Origin: Aricia agestis
Taxonomy: Eukaryota > Arthropoda > Insecta > Lepidoptera > Lycaenidae
Reading direction: 5' to 3'
DNA: 64,000 nt
Assembly (NCBI RefSeq): GCF_905147365.1
Contig: NC_056419.1
Location: 3,665,501 to 3,729,500 of the forward strand
Each line of letters starts with the position of its first letter. Position 1 is the stretch's first letter. Shown here piece after piece: positions 34,801 to 51,797 of the stretch. The translations under genes were made by a program, and so were the position numbers. Under the pieces are notes generated by a model, which had not been told where the DNA came from, searched no databases, and saw nothing but the letters and a program-made list of their open reading frames with translations.

Positions 34801-35755
34801 TCTCCCACGTATCTCCCACCAATAATTTACTACTACTACAGAATCGGCTACTGCCACTTTTTATATCGAAAAGTGCATTTGTTGATAATACTTAATTATC
34901 ACATCTCGAGACCGACGGTGACCATTGTTTGTGCGACGGGATAGCGATGGATGTTGCCATGGTGCCATACCTATTTAGTCACTTCAATAAAATAATATGG
35001 GCGAAATACTTTATATGGCAAAATTAAGTACCCATAAGTAAATGAAAATATAATCAGCCAAGTGCGAGTTGGACTCGCGCACGAAGGGTTCCGTATCACA
35101 ATAGAGCAAGAATGGGCTGAAAATTGTGTTTTTTGTATGGGAGCCCCCTTAATTAATTCATTTATTTAAATTTTATTATTAATTATTAAATAACAAATAA
35201 AACTGAGTATCTCTTGAGTATTTCGAGTGCCTATGTATTGCCTTTATTGATATATCGAGTAAAAAATTGCAGAAAAATCAAGTTTCTTGTGTAGGAGCCA
35301 ACCTTAACTATTTAATTTATTTTTAGTACTTATTTGTTCTTATAGCGGCAACAGATATATACACAATCTGTGAAAATTTCAGAAGTCTAGCTATAGCGGT
35401 TCTTGAGTTACAGCCTAAAGACATACAGACACACATACAGACATCGAAGTCTTAGTAATAGGGTCCCGTTTTTACCCTTTGGGTACGGAACCCTAAAAAT
35501 GAATAATTATGAAATCGACAATTTAGGGTTAGTAACTCAATATTAAAGTTAAAAAAAAAAGTTAAAAAAATACCTGTGATTGACATCCTCGGCCACAAAA
35601 ATATAATTTAGTTGCAACATAGCAACCATCACTAGTGGTAAACATATTAGGAAGTACTGTAGAAATTGAAATCTACCGAACTTTTGTAGGTCCTCAAAAG
35701 AACTTTTTGGATTTTCGGGGTTATTCATACGATATTTTCTCACTGATTTTTGCAT
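22026..35755 (-). CDS. SLC22-family (organic cation/carnitine-like) membrane transporter
   Basis: Seven exons, high to low: 35755-35574, 27517-27312, 26391-26291, 25806-25655, 24793-24167, 23522-23341, 22220-22026. All junction phases agree and the total is about 546 residues, normal for SLC22 (12 membrane helices, plasma membrane). Exon 1 gives the N-terminus and helix 1. Exon 2 gives the cysteine-rich glycosylated loop (CRIPECD, NGTCSNET). Exons 3-4 span the MFS signature DRFGRK. Exon 5 has LRESIRW, a charged cytosolic loop (EVKETLKIIAKMN) and a second KRFGRKR. Exon 6 has YTYGLELFPTSVRGT. Exon 7 has FTPETKTMPMFDTI and a TAG stop. Substrate cannot be read from sequence. Exon 2 carries a 4-bp insertion near 27341-27344 relative to the paralogue, which creates TAA and shifts the frame, so this allele may be null or may hold an assembly error. 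Confidence 0.88.
22287..22426. mobile_element. MITE with TTGATTCCTAGGCAG-type ends, in the intron-less 3' part next to exon 7
   Basis: Left ATTGATTCCTAGACAGTTG and right CATCTGCCTCGGAATCAACT are inverted. GCTGGGTTTGATGTAACGC lies inside. A related copy is at 43350-43472 and partial ones at about 19176 and 43058. Confidence 0.7.
22985..23407 (-). repeat. Tandem duplications of the SLC22 exon 6 tail and its splice donor
   Basis: The real exon 6 tail (23341-23407) reads GTTGCCAGTGCC outward from AACTTACCAGCAGCAAAG on the plus strand. Near-copies occur at about 23270-23325, 23197-23258, 23046-23119 and, without the donor, 22990-23030. Four units including the real one keep the CTGCTG|GTAAG-type donor. 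Between some units a second motif (CTGGGCATCGAACCAACGAC) is itself duplicated. Confidence 0.88.
25140..25325 (+). repeat. SINE T fragment (tRNA-related family body)
   Basis: Reverse complement of the body of the SINEs at 33950-34300 and 58460-58790: GATCACCTGATTAGTGACAA, AAAAAGTCGGTCCTGCACCT, GAGAGTGCTCTTGTG. The tRNA-like head is missing. Confidence 0.75.
25334..25521. mobile_element. MITE with CTCTACCATGAGTTTAAAGC ends, copy 1
   Basis: The outer arms and inner ATCGATACTCGATATCGACT/AGTCGGTATCGAGTAT are inverted. The centre has CCGCTAGAGGCGCTGTAA. It lies in SLC22 intron 4. A second copy is at 53592-53794. Confidence 0.85.
26011..26280 (+). mobile_element. SINE A, beside SLC22 exon 3
   Basis: Starts ACGTGGGAGAGCCATGCTTT and ends CCCCTTATTTCATAAAAAA. 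The A-tail ends 10 bp from the exon 3 donor on the opposite strand. The head contains GGCTCGA, a possible but weak Pol III B-box. Confidence 0.88.
26400..27311. other. SLC22 intron 2
   Basis: AT-rich intron with a short repeat remnant (GCTTCCAAAAAGGAGG at about 26560) and a GC-rich stretch at 27044-27130 (GTGGCGGCCCTAGGGGGTGG). A similar short phrase (GGGCCTCGCAA) recurs near 28157. Confidence 0.5.
27634..27822. mobile_element. MITE with AGCC(T/C)GGCCGCACATTGTC ends
   Basis: The left GCCTGGCCGCACATTGTCCG and right CGGACAATGTGCGGCCGGGC are inverted. Both arms share TTTCTGATCAGAAACAGTTG in inverted form. Confidence 0.88.
27823..28558. other. SLC22 intron 1, no feature recognised
   Basis: AT-rich sequence without coding potential or clear repeat structure. 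Confidence 0.4.
28559..28665 (-). repeat. SINE A fragment
   Basis: T-run, then ATAAGGGGTCAAACGAG and CCCATGGACACTCGC as in full copies, with an internal deletion. Stops at GTTGCCGGCC. Confidence 0.8.
28690..28915 (+). repeat. Repeat B with (GACA)n
   Basis: CGCCCGCAACTCCGTTG, GGGAACCGTACATTTTTCCG, CCTTTCCCGGGACTC, AAAATCGGTTCAGCGGTTT, then a GACA microsatellite at about 28838-28882 and an AT-rich tail. Confidence 0.85.
28944..29288 (-). mobile_element. SINE A, full copy
   Basis: T-run and ATGAAATAAGGGGGCAAACG at the left; GGCTCTCCCACGT at the right. The purine-rich GGGAAGGGAA middle is expanded. Confidence 0.92.
29430..29738 (-). mobile_element. SINE D, tRNA-derived
   Basis: In minus orientation the head has a tRNA-like B-box (GGGTTCGAATCCCGCC) and A-box-like TGGCTCAATTGG, then TTCCGTTATCTGGTACCTGT and a TTA-rich tail. 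Confidence 0.88.
30340..30682 (-). mobile_element. SINE A, full copy
   Basis: Same ends as the copy at 28944-29288, with a 16-18 base T-run at the left and CTCTCCCACGT at the right. Confidence 0.92.
30915..31100 (+). repeat. Repeat B copy
   Basis: ACACCCGCTACTCCGTTGCG, GGGAACCGTACATTTTTCCG, AAAATCGGTTCAGCGGCTT, then GACAGACAG. Confidence 0.8.
31116..31397. mobile_element. hAT MITE with CAGTGGTCCCCAAC end
   Basis: The left CAGTGGTCCCCAACATTTTT is a classic hAT terminus. The right end GAGTTGGGGATAGCGG is a decayed inverse. Flanks CTCTATAG (31108-31115) and CTCTAAAG (31398-31405) agree at 7 of 8 positions. GCGGGCC blocks occur at both sides. Confidence 0.75.
31593..31922 (+). mobile_element. 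SINE A, full copy
   Basis: ACGTGGGAGAGCCATGCTTC at the left and CCCCTTATATCATAAAAAA at the right. Confidence 0.92.
31923..32594. other. SLC22 intron 1, no feature recognised
   Basis: AT-rich; a short near-repeat of CTCTTATAATATTATGTTCT occurs around 32325-32370. Confidence 0.4.
32595..32785 (+). repeat. Repeat B copy
   Basis: ACCGTACATTTTTCC, TCCTTTCCCGGGACTCAAAG, GAATCGGTTCAGAGGTTTTG, then GACAGACAG and TATTAATAAGTATGGAT. Confidence 0.8.
32858..33173 (-). mobile_element. Short non-autonomous Helitron
   Basis: Read on the minus strand it starts TCTTGTATATAAAATTCTCG and ends CCGGGACAGCTAG followed by T. This fits Helitron ends. A diverged inverted relative lies at 34820-35035. Confidence 0.7.
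33255..33665. mobile_element. Nested MITE C complex
   Basis: A complete MITE C (33388-33544) is flanked by TAA on both sides. It sits inside another member (33292-33607) whose left half is the common type and whose right half is a variant (GATCGGTTGTATGTCAAACC). The outer flanks (GTCTGGCTAAAATCTTAG and complement) are themselves inverted, making a palindrome of about 410 bp. Confidence 0.85.
33950..34300 (-). mobile_element. SINE T, tRNA-derived, full copy
   Basis: On the minus strand the head is tRNA-like: CCTCCGTGGTCTAGTGGTAT (A-box) and GGTCGTGGGTTCGATTCCCG (B-box). The body continues to GGTGTGGGAG at the 3' end. Confidence 0.88.
34494..34810 (-). mobile_element. SINE A, full copy with small deletions
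   Basis: T-run with ATGAATATAAGGGGGCAAAC, ending GGCTCTCCCACGT. A short deletion removes the CGGCGAAACACAG piece near 34712. Confidence 0.9.
34820..35035 (+). repeat. Helitron fragment related to 32858-33173
   Basis: AATCGGCTACTGCCACTTTT, GTGCATTTGTTGATAAT, ACCATTGTTTGTGCGACGGG match the other element in opposite orientation. Ends are missing. Confidence 0.7.
35054..35499 (+). repeat. Repeat E, full copy
   Basis: Starts CAGCCAAGTGCGAGTTGGAC and ends GGGTACGGAACCCTAAAAAT after AGACATACAGACACACATAC. Confidence 0.88.
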
Positions 35756-37489
35756 AGTTTTTTTTACAAATATTTTAGATGAAAGAAGGCGCGAACGCTC
35801 TAAAATAGAATGAAATAAAGACTCCGCGCTTCACAAACGTGTGTCACTATTAAACTGAGAGCGAGTCTTCGGCGGACTAAGCAGTAAAAGTAGCAAACTC
35901 CATATTATTATATTTACATTCTCCGTATTATTGTTTTGTGTATAAAAATATATTTTATAACATATTATTGTTTTGTGTATAAAAATTAGACATTAGGTAT
36001 GTCCACACTGTGCCTTTTTTTGTTCATTAAGGGCATGCGTTATAGCGCAGTCAACAGCGCACGTGAGGCATGTTCGCGACGCATGTACTCTGACCACAGT
36101 GTTTGGATTTGGATACTGTCACAGTCACTTCTGTGACTCTGACAGTATCCAAAACTTTAAAAAAAATGACAATATTGGCGTTGCGTTCCTTGACGCAGTG
36201 CGCCCTGTGCGAGCTTCTATATAACTGCACTTTTGTTTTTTAACCGACTTCCAAAAAGGAGGAGGTTATATGTTCGGCTGTGGATATTTTTTTAATACAT
36301 TGGGAAACATCTCTGGGGCGCAGTGGAAACTTATCGGGAGCAATTTCAAAAATAAGGATCTGTCTGGTCTGGCCATTCTTGCGCCCCCCAGAGTGTACGC
36401 CCTGTGCCTGGGCTGTGGTGGGGCCCGGTGGCACCGCCCTATTAACGGCACTACCTTGACGCATTTTATTATTAAATGCGCCAATATGAAAGTGAGTGAT
36501 GACGAAAATTAAAGATGAAAGTGCACAGTGTGGACATAGCTTATAATAGGTAATTATTATAATATTATGTAGTAGGCACGTACAGTCGGCAGCAACACCG
36601 CGAATTTATTTTTCATGAAATTAAGAAAATAAAAAACTGAAGTAGATAAACCTAACCGATGCAGCGATGCCATGGATTCACACTCAGATAGACTCGTCAA
36701 ACTTATACCGACCGTCATTTTGGTCGGAACTCGGGAGTTAAAATCATGTAAATTGATTCTTATGGTTTATTATTTAGCGGAACCACAAAACTCAACAATA
36801 TCTAGCATTAAATGTTCACTAAAAACCTTTATTATCACTTTTATTACATAAAATATGCAGACCGACTCCTTTGAGTTCTACTAAGTAGGACATAACATTA
36901 CACGCTTTTGACGCTTATACACCGATATAAGGCTCTCTCCATTATATAGTACCTCAATGGTGTCAAACTTCTTCCCGCAAATTTTATACACAACTTTTTT
37001 TTCCTTAGGCACTCGGCTATTTGACCATGGCCATGGTCGAAAGTTTGAGTAAAGCGTTTAGACTGCTGTCTACCACTTTACTGAATTGACCGACTTGACT
37101 TCTTGACTGCATTGACTTTTATTAATTCGACTTCGACTAGACTTTGGACTTGACGAGAAAGAAAAACGACGCTGAAAATTGTTTACAAGTAACAAGAGTC
37201 AAGATCACCAAGATATTGACACTGCCCAGTGGCCATGGTTATGTTATAGCCGTAGTGCCTTCAATCTTCATAAAAAAAATGTCAGTTGTCACTTGTCAAA
37301 TCAAATGTCATTTTCATTTTTCAGTGACAGTTGCAACTTGCAGCACGGCAAAATTCTCAAAATTATTCGCGTTTTTTGTGAGATTTCCGCAGAATACATC
37401 GATAACCTAAAATAATAGCAAAATCGTTAATTGTAGGCCAAAAACTTGTATTTAAATAAATAAAAAAATATCCCGTGTAATTATACGAC
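35756..37489. promoter_or_regulatory. Shared upstream region of divergent SLC22 and Smyd5 genes
   Basis: About 1.7 kb between two start codons on opposite strands. It holds a palindrome at 36111-36152 (GGATACTGTCACAGTCACTT and complement) and an AACCGACTTCCAAAAAGGAG repeat start at about 36241. Any promoters lie here, but no TATA box or initiator was assigned. Confidence 0.4.
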
Positions 37490-44327
<6,838 letters not shown>

Positions 44328-47223
44328 TGCTCCAACCTGCTCGCTCTGTGCCTGCTCGGACTATAACCTGGCGGGCAAGTGTCGGGTAGAAGTGTTTAGT
44401 GGACAAGTGTGGAAGTTGACAAGTGCGGTTATAGTTAACAAGTGTGGTTATAGTTGACAAGGTGTAAGGCTATAATAGTGAGCAAGGTTACTTACATTGG
44501 ACAAAAAATAATATATTGGCCTAAATATAGTTTTAGAGGTGAAATGCTATTGTAAAGAAAAACTGTTAAATAAAAACACAATTAAAAACCATAAAAATGT
44601 TCAACATTAGAATATTTATTTCTAATGGCCTTAACTACCTAGGGTGGTAGATATGTTGAATGTTAGGGCAGAAACTGAACTAAGAGACACAGAGTAAGTG
44701 AGCATATAAAGCATGGAGCTATATGGCTGTCAGGCAGCATACTAATACTATTCTCCACCTCAATTCGTGATGTAAACCAATCTTAATTCTCATCTAAATT
44801 AAAATGCCAATTGAAAATGCATTCCTTTCGTTGCACGATTGAGTGTGACACTTAAAATTCATGGTATCATAGCATTTTGAGCATTGTTTACATTTGGATT
44901 CAAATGTATTGAAACACAGAATATATAGTTGATGAGTAATACCCAGAGTATTAAGGTATTACTACCACCACAACGAATACCTAACTTGGTCTCTGGTAAT
45001 ACTAAAAATAAAAATTTCAAAGTATAATTTGCAAATAAACTTAAAACTAGATCTTCTTTGCTGTCAGTGCATATAATGTATATACTCCATGTTTTAAAGA
45101 TGTGTATGTTGATTGTTGTTATAGATTGTATAATGTAAAGATGTTGATTCTATGTGGATACTTGTGTAGTCAACTCGAGCGTAAGGTCTTGTAAATATGA
45201 TATTCGTAATAAGAACAGAACGGCCTAATTATAGAATTTGTAGGCTATGCGGAGAATGTTGCAGTTGCTACATATTTTGCACATCTTTTAAGTAAAGCGC
45301 ATCTCACACAGCAAAGATAATATGTTAAGGTATATTACTTGCTACACTTTTTTATTAGCCATTAAAAAGGTGAAAAAAATATAGTAAAAGTATTTGAGAA
45401 CATTTTTCTATTATTGCACAAGTATTTTATGGTAAATATTACTGTATCTTTGTCATGTATGATGCGCTTTGCCGTTTATATGTGTTTATTATTATGCCTT
45501 GTGACAATTTGTAACAAATTGAATACCTATGAGAGTAGTCAATTACGAATTAAAAATTGTATGAAAAAAAATATTGAAATATTATCGTCCAATGTTTATT
45601 AAAGTGTATACGCTATTTATCATGGGTAAAGCCGATAATATGTTTGCAACATACAGGGTGTAGGTTTAATCCCGTTATCCAATTGCCCGGATCGGCAATT
45701 TGTATGGGTATGAAGACGGCATTTTTTTCGAGTTCCCAGCATTGTGCTCATAGAAAAAGTTGTTCATTTTGACGGGCTCATTTGATGGTTTTAATGATAA
45801 CGGTGTTAACCCTAACAACTTGTATAGGAATGGACTGAAGCATGTTAATATCTAACTTGAGCAAAGAAAATTTATGTTTTGCTTCACTATTTTTGTTATG
45901 AATCTTGCTAAAGTTAAAGGTGTTCTCCTTGGAATATGCACAAAACTTGTTTTTGTAATTACTGCAGCGATGTTTATGTACGAAAGTAACGAAACTTATA
46001 TGCATGTTTTTTTTTAAATAGACATATTTTCATTACCAAATTATATATGTATATTTTACTTTTGTTCCAATAAAACATTATAATTTATCTTTGTTTATCA
46101 TTTTAGTTTACCGCCATACCTAAAGTTGAAATCATACATCATTTTTTTTCCTTTTTCGTTTGGTATTTTTTACTTCAAGTGCCGTGTCTGAGATCAAAAT
46201 GAAACATTAGTTCAGAAAGTACCAATTCAAAGAAAAAAAAAAATTACATTTTGAATGAATTTTCACTCGAAAGCCAAAATATATTATCATAACCGCTCTA
46301 GGTACTAGTGAAACTTATTTCAGTATTATAATATTATATACTTAATTATTATTATGTAAAAATTAAAATGCAACGTTAAAATCTAGTATAAAGACAAATA
46401 ATAATTATTATGTAGAATCATGTAGAATGTAGATAGTCAATAAAGGAGATTTTTCGTCAATTCACTAATTTATTCCATCTCGGTTACGCTCTTGTACTTA
46501 TATATATTATGAAAATGTAATTATTGTATTAGACAGTTCACAGTAATTGTTCAACTACTTACATAATATTATAACTCATTGGCGGTTTTGGTTTGGATTG
46601 AAATGCTGATTTGGTTGGATTGAACGTTGGATTAATAAATTTAGAATAACAATACAAATTTTATTTTGAATTTTTTTTTTCATTTTGTAAAATGTAAAAG
46701 TGCCATCTCCCGAACAATACAAAAAGTAATAATCAAGTAATAACATAGAATAAGAACGTGTAATAATAGTATTTTCTGATTGTCATAATAGATGGCCGTA
46801 TATTACGATAGTAGAGTTTAGTTAAAAAATAATATATTACTTAAAACCTATTACAACTAGCTCCGTGCTTATAGTAGTAAGTAATGAACATGTTCTAGTT
46901 TTCTAATTACATATTATTATTATTTGAGAATGTACAGGGTTACAACGGACGCGTCCATGGATATTGTAATATACAAGTAAGATTAGATCCAATCAGGATC
47001 CAATACACAATGAGTGAATATTCTGAATATACTTACTTAATTTAAAAATAATTAAAATTAATGTAGGTAGGTAAGTACCTAGTACAAAGTCGGTTGCGAA
47101 ATCTGAATACATCAAATAATTTAATGATTAATGATGTACATTTTGTAAATTAACCGCAAATTTTTCAAAATTAATGTAAGGTACAGCTCGGGCACAGAAC
47201 ACACTAGAAATGCAATCGTTAAA
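44328..47223. other. Smyd5 3' region and intergenic sequence
   Basis: Short tandem ACAAGTGTGGTTATAGTTGA-type units at about 44390-44460. The rest is AT-rich. A lone mariner-like end (TACAGGGTGTAGGTTTAA) lies at about 45653. No further gene recognised. Confidence 0.5.
44569..44574 (+). terminator. Candidate Smyd5 poly(A) signal
   Basis: AATAAA lies 242 bp after the Smyd5 stop codon. Other AATAAA sites exist further on (for example about 46070), so the true end is uncertain. Confidence 0.45.
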
Positions 47224-47381
47224 CGGCCGTTCCCAATATTTGATCTATCTCTGGTTTTGCCCTACTAGAGATAGGAATAGCTCACAATTGACATAAAATA
47301 TATGTCTCTAATGTCTAATGTGAGCTATTCCTATCTCTAGTAGGGCAAAACCAGAGATAGATCAAATATTGGGAACGGCCA
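47224..47381. mobile_element. MITE C, copy 3
   Basis: CGGCCGTTCCCAATATTTG to the complementary right end, with one change in the final CGGCC(A). The centre is in the opposite orientation to copy 1. Confidence 0.9.
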
Positions 47382-47382
47382 T

Positions 47383-47542
47383 AAGGCTGCGTTTCCACTG
47401 AAGCGGAGCGGAGAGGAGCTTAGCGGTGCCGAATTGACCAATCACCATGCTCGAAATCTTCGCTGTCATTCCGCTGGAATAGCACGATTGGTCAATTCGG
47501 GCACCGCTAAGCTCCGCTCCGCTTCAGTGGAAACGCAGCCTT
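47383..47542. mobile_element. MITE with AAGGCTGCGTTTCCACTG ends
   Basis: AAGGCTGCGTTTCCACTGAA at the left and its exact complement at the right. Arms include GCGGAGCGGAG, GCTTAGCGGTGCC and GAATTGACCAATC with complements. It abuts MITE C copy 3. Confidence 0.9.
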
Positions 47543-48281
47543 ATTCGTGGATGAAATTTACTCACTTAACTACAGCTAGATTTTGTTCTCAAGTAGGCAA
47601 TGGCGTGACAGTTATGTTATCGAGAGAAATCTGAGACATATCTAAATACCTATCTATAGGTTAAAGACAAAATAATATATTTCTAAATTTTCTGTGACCG
47701 GGCTATAGAATATAATATTAAATCCCGTATCGTGCACTTATATTTAAGTACTGTATCGTGTGTATAAATTCAAACAACGATTTACAACTTTAAGGGTAAC
47801 ATGAATATTGGCCTAAAGTTGTATTGTAAAATTGTTACTTATTTTGAAATTTGGCTAAAATTTAAAATATTTTGTGTTTGTAAAGTTCATATTATTTTAT
47901 TGTGGCATGATATTTTGTTGTGTGTAAAGTTATGTACCTACTTACATGCAGGCGCGGTCGCAGCCTGAAGTTTTGGAGGGGGTCACTCACTAGTTACTAC
48001 ACAAAAAAATTATTGCTGTTATAGGATAACTTTTCAATTTGACCTTAGATTTAAGGGGGGGGGGGGGTACCCCTTTTCGGACCGCACCTGTGCATAATGG
48101 TATGAAAATGTAAGTCGATAAGTACTTAGATAAACGGCATAAAATGTGAAGTAATAAGAGGTTAAAATATTATGCAAATTAAAATATTGACTCCGCCAGA
48201 ACCGTCAAGTAGCCTGTACCTACTCACTATATTAAAGTCACTACTCACTAGTAGAGAACCTTTACTAGTGTTTACTCTTAA
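47543..48281. other. Non-coding stretch
   Basis: AT-rich with a run of about 13 G at 48055-48067. No gene or element recognised. Confidence 0.4.
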
Positions 48282-48439
48282 CGGCCGTTCCCAATATTCA
48301 ATCTATCTCTGGTTTGACATACAACCGATCGCAGCTAACATTGAATGGACATAAAATATATGTCTCTAATGTCTAATGTGAGCTATTCCTATCTCTAGTA
48401 GGGCAAAACCAGAGATAGATCAAATATTGGGAACGGCCG
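48282..48439. mobile_element. MITE C, hybrid copy
   Basis: The left half is the variant type (CAATCTATCTCTGGTTTGAC, ACAACCGATCGCAGCTAACA). The right half is the common type (AGTAGGGCAAAACCAGAGAT). Same 158-bp length as other copies. Confidence 0.88.
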
Positions 48440-48591
48440 TTAGTCCGCCGAGAGCCATGCTTTCTGTTTCATTAGTAGACAGGACGACTTGCTGATTGCT
48501 ATGATGTCAAAGTTTAACTGTAACAAAAAAAATGACAGTCAAAATATAAACTAACATGCATACAGCATAATTTTCTTTTACTTTATTATAT

Positions 48592-48863
48592 GACGACCTC
48601 CGTGGCTCAGTGGTGAGCGCGTCGGTAGCTCAAGCCGGAGGTCGCGGGTTCGAATCCCGCCGACGGAACAAAAAGTTTTCAATGTTCCGGGTCTGGATGT
48701 ATATTAAATATGTGTATGATATAATAAAAATCTTAAATATATGTATGGTATAAAAGTATTAAATATATTTCCGTTGTCTGGTACCTGTAACACAAGTCCT
48801 TTAGGTACTTAGCACGGGACCAGACTGACGTGGTGTGAAGCGTCCATAGATATTATTATTATT
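48592..48863 (+). mobile_element. SINE D, tRNA-derived, intact copy
   Basis: tRNA-like head with A-box TGGCTCAGTGG and B-box GGTTCGAATCC, then GACGGAACAAAAAGTTTTC, a TTAAATATATTTCCGTTGTC body, and a (TTA)n tail. Confidence 0.93.
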
Positions 48864-49455
48864 CATACACCTCTTGGCTCAATGCATAAATTACAAAAAT
48901 TGAACAATAATTATTAAAAAATATATAAAATGTATTATGTAGGTATCTAACCAACAGATAACTCTAACTTAACTCTGTTAAATGTTATAAATTATTAATA
49001 AATTTTATTGTTACTTACTTATACCTACCTACTTTGAGTTTTTCATATACATAATATCATTGCCTAGCTATAAAACTGTACTTACTTATTATTTATGTTA
49101 CCTGCTAGAAAGATAATAATAAGTAATTAATAATTAATCAGAAATGTGAAACTTTCTTTCAGATTACCATCTTAATCGTTGCCAATTAAAAATTATTCCT
49201 AGAATAGATATCTACTGTTTCGTGTAAATTATTGTAATTAAGTCTGTAATAAATATATTATTATTATTACGATATGTTTTTTATTGAACCATACAAAATA
49301 CGCTTCTTTATGCAAGGCAAGCCTAACTAAGTTTAAATCTACCTATAGTTGTCACTACCAATGTTTGAATTAACCTATCACGAATGAGAAATCAGAAAAC
49401 ACTATAATGTTAAGCAGCTGACCATCTTTATCTTATATGTTTAAACGAGCAATTC
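48864..49455. other. Non-coding AT-rich stretch
   Basis: No feature recognised. Confidence 0.4.
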
Positions 49456-49650
49456 TTGTATATAATTATATATATATATATATATATAATTGGAATCTCG
49501 AAATCGGCTCCAACGATTTTCATGAAATTTAATAGTAGTAGGGGGTTTCGGGGGCGATAAATCGATCTAGCTAGGAATCATATTTTTTTCGAAAATGTCA
49601 TTTTATTCGTGTTTTATCGAATACCGAGCAAAGCTCGGTCAAATAGCTAG
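49454..49650 (+). mobile_element. Short Helitron
   Basis: The left end TCTTGTATATAATTATAT and right end hairpin CCGAGCAAAGCTCGG followed by TCAAATAGCTAG and T are typical of Helitrons. Confidence 0.72.
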
Positions 49651-50079
49651 TTATAATAATTTAAAGTCGACACGGAGGAAGGTCTGGCCCACGCAGGCTC
49701 TTACTCTATAATAGGCTTTTAAATTTTAAATATTTAACTTAATTTTACGTAAATTTTTAAACTACATCATAATGAACCTTTCGTAAATGCACCGTCACAT
49801 CAAAATCGCAAACAGTCATAACTCAGGAATGGAACATTAAGTCGCATTAAAAAATTTATTCGTTTTCCTGCTGCGGGCCTGCGGGGAATGTCTTTGATCT
49901 GAAAGAAGATGGCCGAACTCCAGAAGTCTTCATGATGGGGGAAAAATAATTTATTCAACAGATAATTCACTCTTTTGTGAACAACATGGGGTGTTGGAAT
50001 CACACTGGGAATGGACCCAGTTTGTAATGGTTTATAAGTTAGCGACTTAGTATGTTTGAATGAAAAGTATTTTTATGAA

Positions 50080-50145
50080 TTTGTTTGTATGAATCACCCT
50101 CTTTCCTATTTTCTTTTTGTATGAATCACCCTCTTTCCTATTTAT
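50080..50145. repeat. Short tandem duplication
   Basis: TTGTATGAATCACCCTCTTT and following bases occur twice, about 35 bp apart. Confidence 0.85.
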
Positions 50146-50290
50146 GTTATAAATGCGAAAGTCTGTATGTCTGTCCGTTCCCTCTTTACGCTTAAACCAC
50201 TGAAACGATTTTATAAAATTTGGTACTTATGCAGTTACCAATTCTAAATATCCAGAAAAAAGTACAGTTTCCGCTCGATAAACGTATTTT
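50145..50290 (-). repeat. Repeat B, degenerate
   Basis: ATAAATGCGAAAGTCTGTAT, CTGTCCGTTCCCTCTTTACG, AACCACTGAAACGATTTTAT, and GTACAGTTTCCGCTCGATAA. Confidence 0.6.
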
Positions 50291-51376
50291 GGCGGAATCT
50301 CTTATCTGTACAGTGTTGCCGTGCGAGAATTTACTCGAGAACGGCTTCTGTACTGGGTGGTCGAAAGAAAACACTTCGTACTATTGTACTATTAGCGGGG
50401 GTCGAGATAGACGCGATTTCCGGCCAGCCTTTCTTCTACTTCCGATGTAGCGATGACCCAATAATTCCCCAATATTTTCCCCAATTCTTCTTGTCTTGCT
50501 GTTTCTTCTAGGTACGCTGGCTCGGAGCGGTCTCGTTGGCGGCCGGCCCGGCCCTATTTATTTATACTAGGTTTAAAACAATGCGCCTGACCTGCGGTCC
50601 CGTTATCGGTCCCGTTATCACCTCGCCCCCGCCAAACTTTCTTTATTTTCTCTAAATATTTACACGATTTTATACAAACTTATGCTATATTATTAGTTCT
50701 AAACACTATTATACTACATTATTTACCTATTTATTACAATAATCAAATATAAACTATTAAAACTATGAAAATTTGGTACAAAAAGGCAACTAATCTATCT
50801 CTATCTATTACATGCTACTTTGTATATGTCTATCCTACTTTAACACGGAATTTACAATGAACGATATAATTATGCTATTTTTACTATTTCAATTTAACAA
50901 AGTTATATAAAATCATACAAATTAACTATTAAAATGTAACTATTAACTATTGACTATTAAACTATTTGGTTTTGGGAACAAAAAACACATTATGAGATGG
51001 TTTATCTCACTCTTACATGAAACCTATGAATTAAATTAAAGTATTTTAAACCTATTACTATTATGAACGAACTATAAGTTAATATCTATATGTTCAACTA
51101 TGTACTCTATATAATATTTTATTGTCCTATCGCAAATACACTAAACTATAAATAGTCCTTGCACAAACTAAAACCTATTTTATATTTTTGTCGTCTCGTA
51201 CATATCTATTACAAAAATTCTAGTTTCTACTTCATTGGATAAGATTTTTAGAACATTAGTTTGATTCATTTCCTGTTGTATCAATCTTCAGCTCTACTAG
51301 CGTAAATACAGCTTCATCGCAAATTATTGATAAGAGGTAAGTACCTATACGTTTTTTGGGCATGAAATATAGAATA
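50291..51376. other. Unclassified block: GC-rich patch followed by AT-rich sequence
   Basis: A GC-rich patch at about 50500-50640 (GGCGGCCGGCCCGGCCC) is followed by about 700 bp of AT-rich sequence with many ACTATT-type words. It could be part of an LTR or another element, but I saw no defining ends. Confidence 0.35.
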
Positions 51377-51797
51377 CTAGCGACCCGTTCCGGCATCGCA
51401 CGGGTATAAATGGCTATATTTATCACGCTAACTCATAGGAGTGAAGAAATAGAGGAAAATGTGGAAAAAACGGGGAAAATTATTTGAAAGGGCTAACTTC
51501 AACGCGCGAATCTCAGGAACTACTGGTCCGATTTGAAAAATTATTTCAGTGTTAGATAGCCCATTTATTGAGGAAGGCTTTAGGCTATATTTTATCACAC
51601 TAAGACTAATAGGAGATTGTGAAAAAAACGAGGGAAATTATTTGAAAGGGCTTATCTCGCGAACTACTGGCGCATTTTATGTTATGTGGCACAGATAAGA
51701 AGTCGACTACGTGAAGGATCATAGGCTATCGATTTTAATAATTTTTTCAGTGGCTATAATATATTTTATACCCGTGCGACGCCGGGGCGGGTCGCTA
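51377..51797. mobile_element. Two Helitron-like 3' ends in inverted orientation
   Basis: Left CTAGCGACCCGTTCCGGCAT and right CGGGGCGGGTCGCTAG face outward. Each has a CTAG terminus next to a GC-rich hairpin. The centre resembles the repeat at 19803-20125. Confidence 0.65.

Noticed and set aside
34483..34944. 153-codon ORF
   Set aside because: It lies in SINE A and flanking Helitron sequence; the frame is not kept in the other copies.
48592..48665. Functional tRNA gene
   Set aside because: Good A- and B-boxes but the body and tail of a SINE follow directly, related copies occur at 29430 and 59164, and the acceptor arms do not pair well.
50500..50640. GC-rich patch as a CpG-rich promoter or LTR
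   Set aside because: No defined ends, no neighbouring gene and no partner LTR; left as unclassified.
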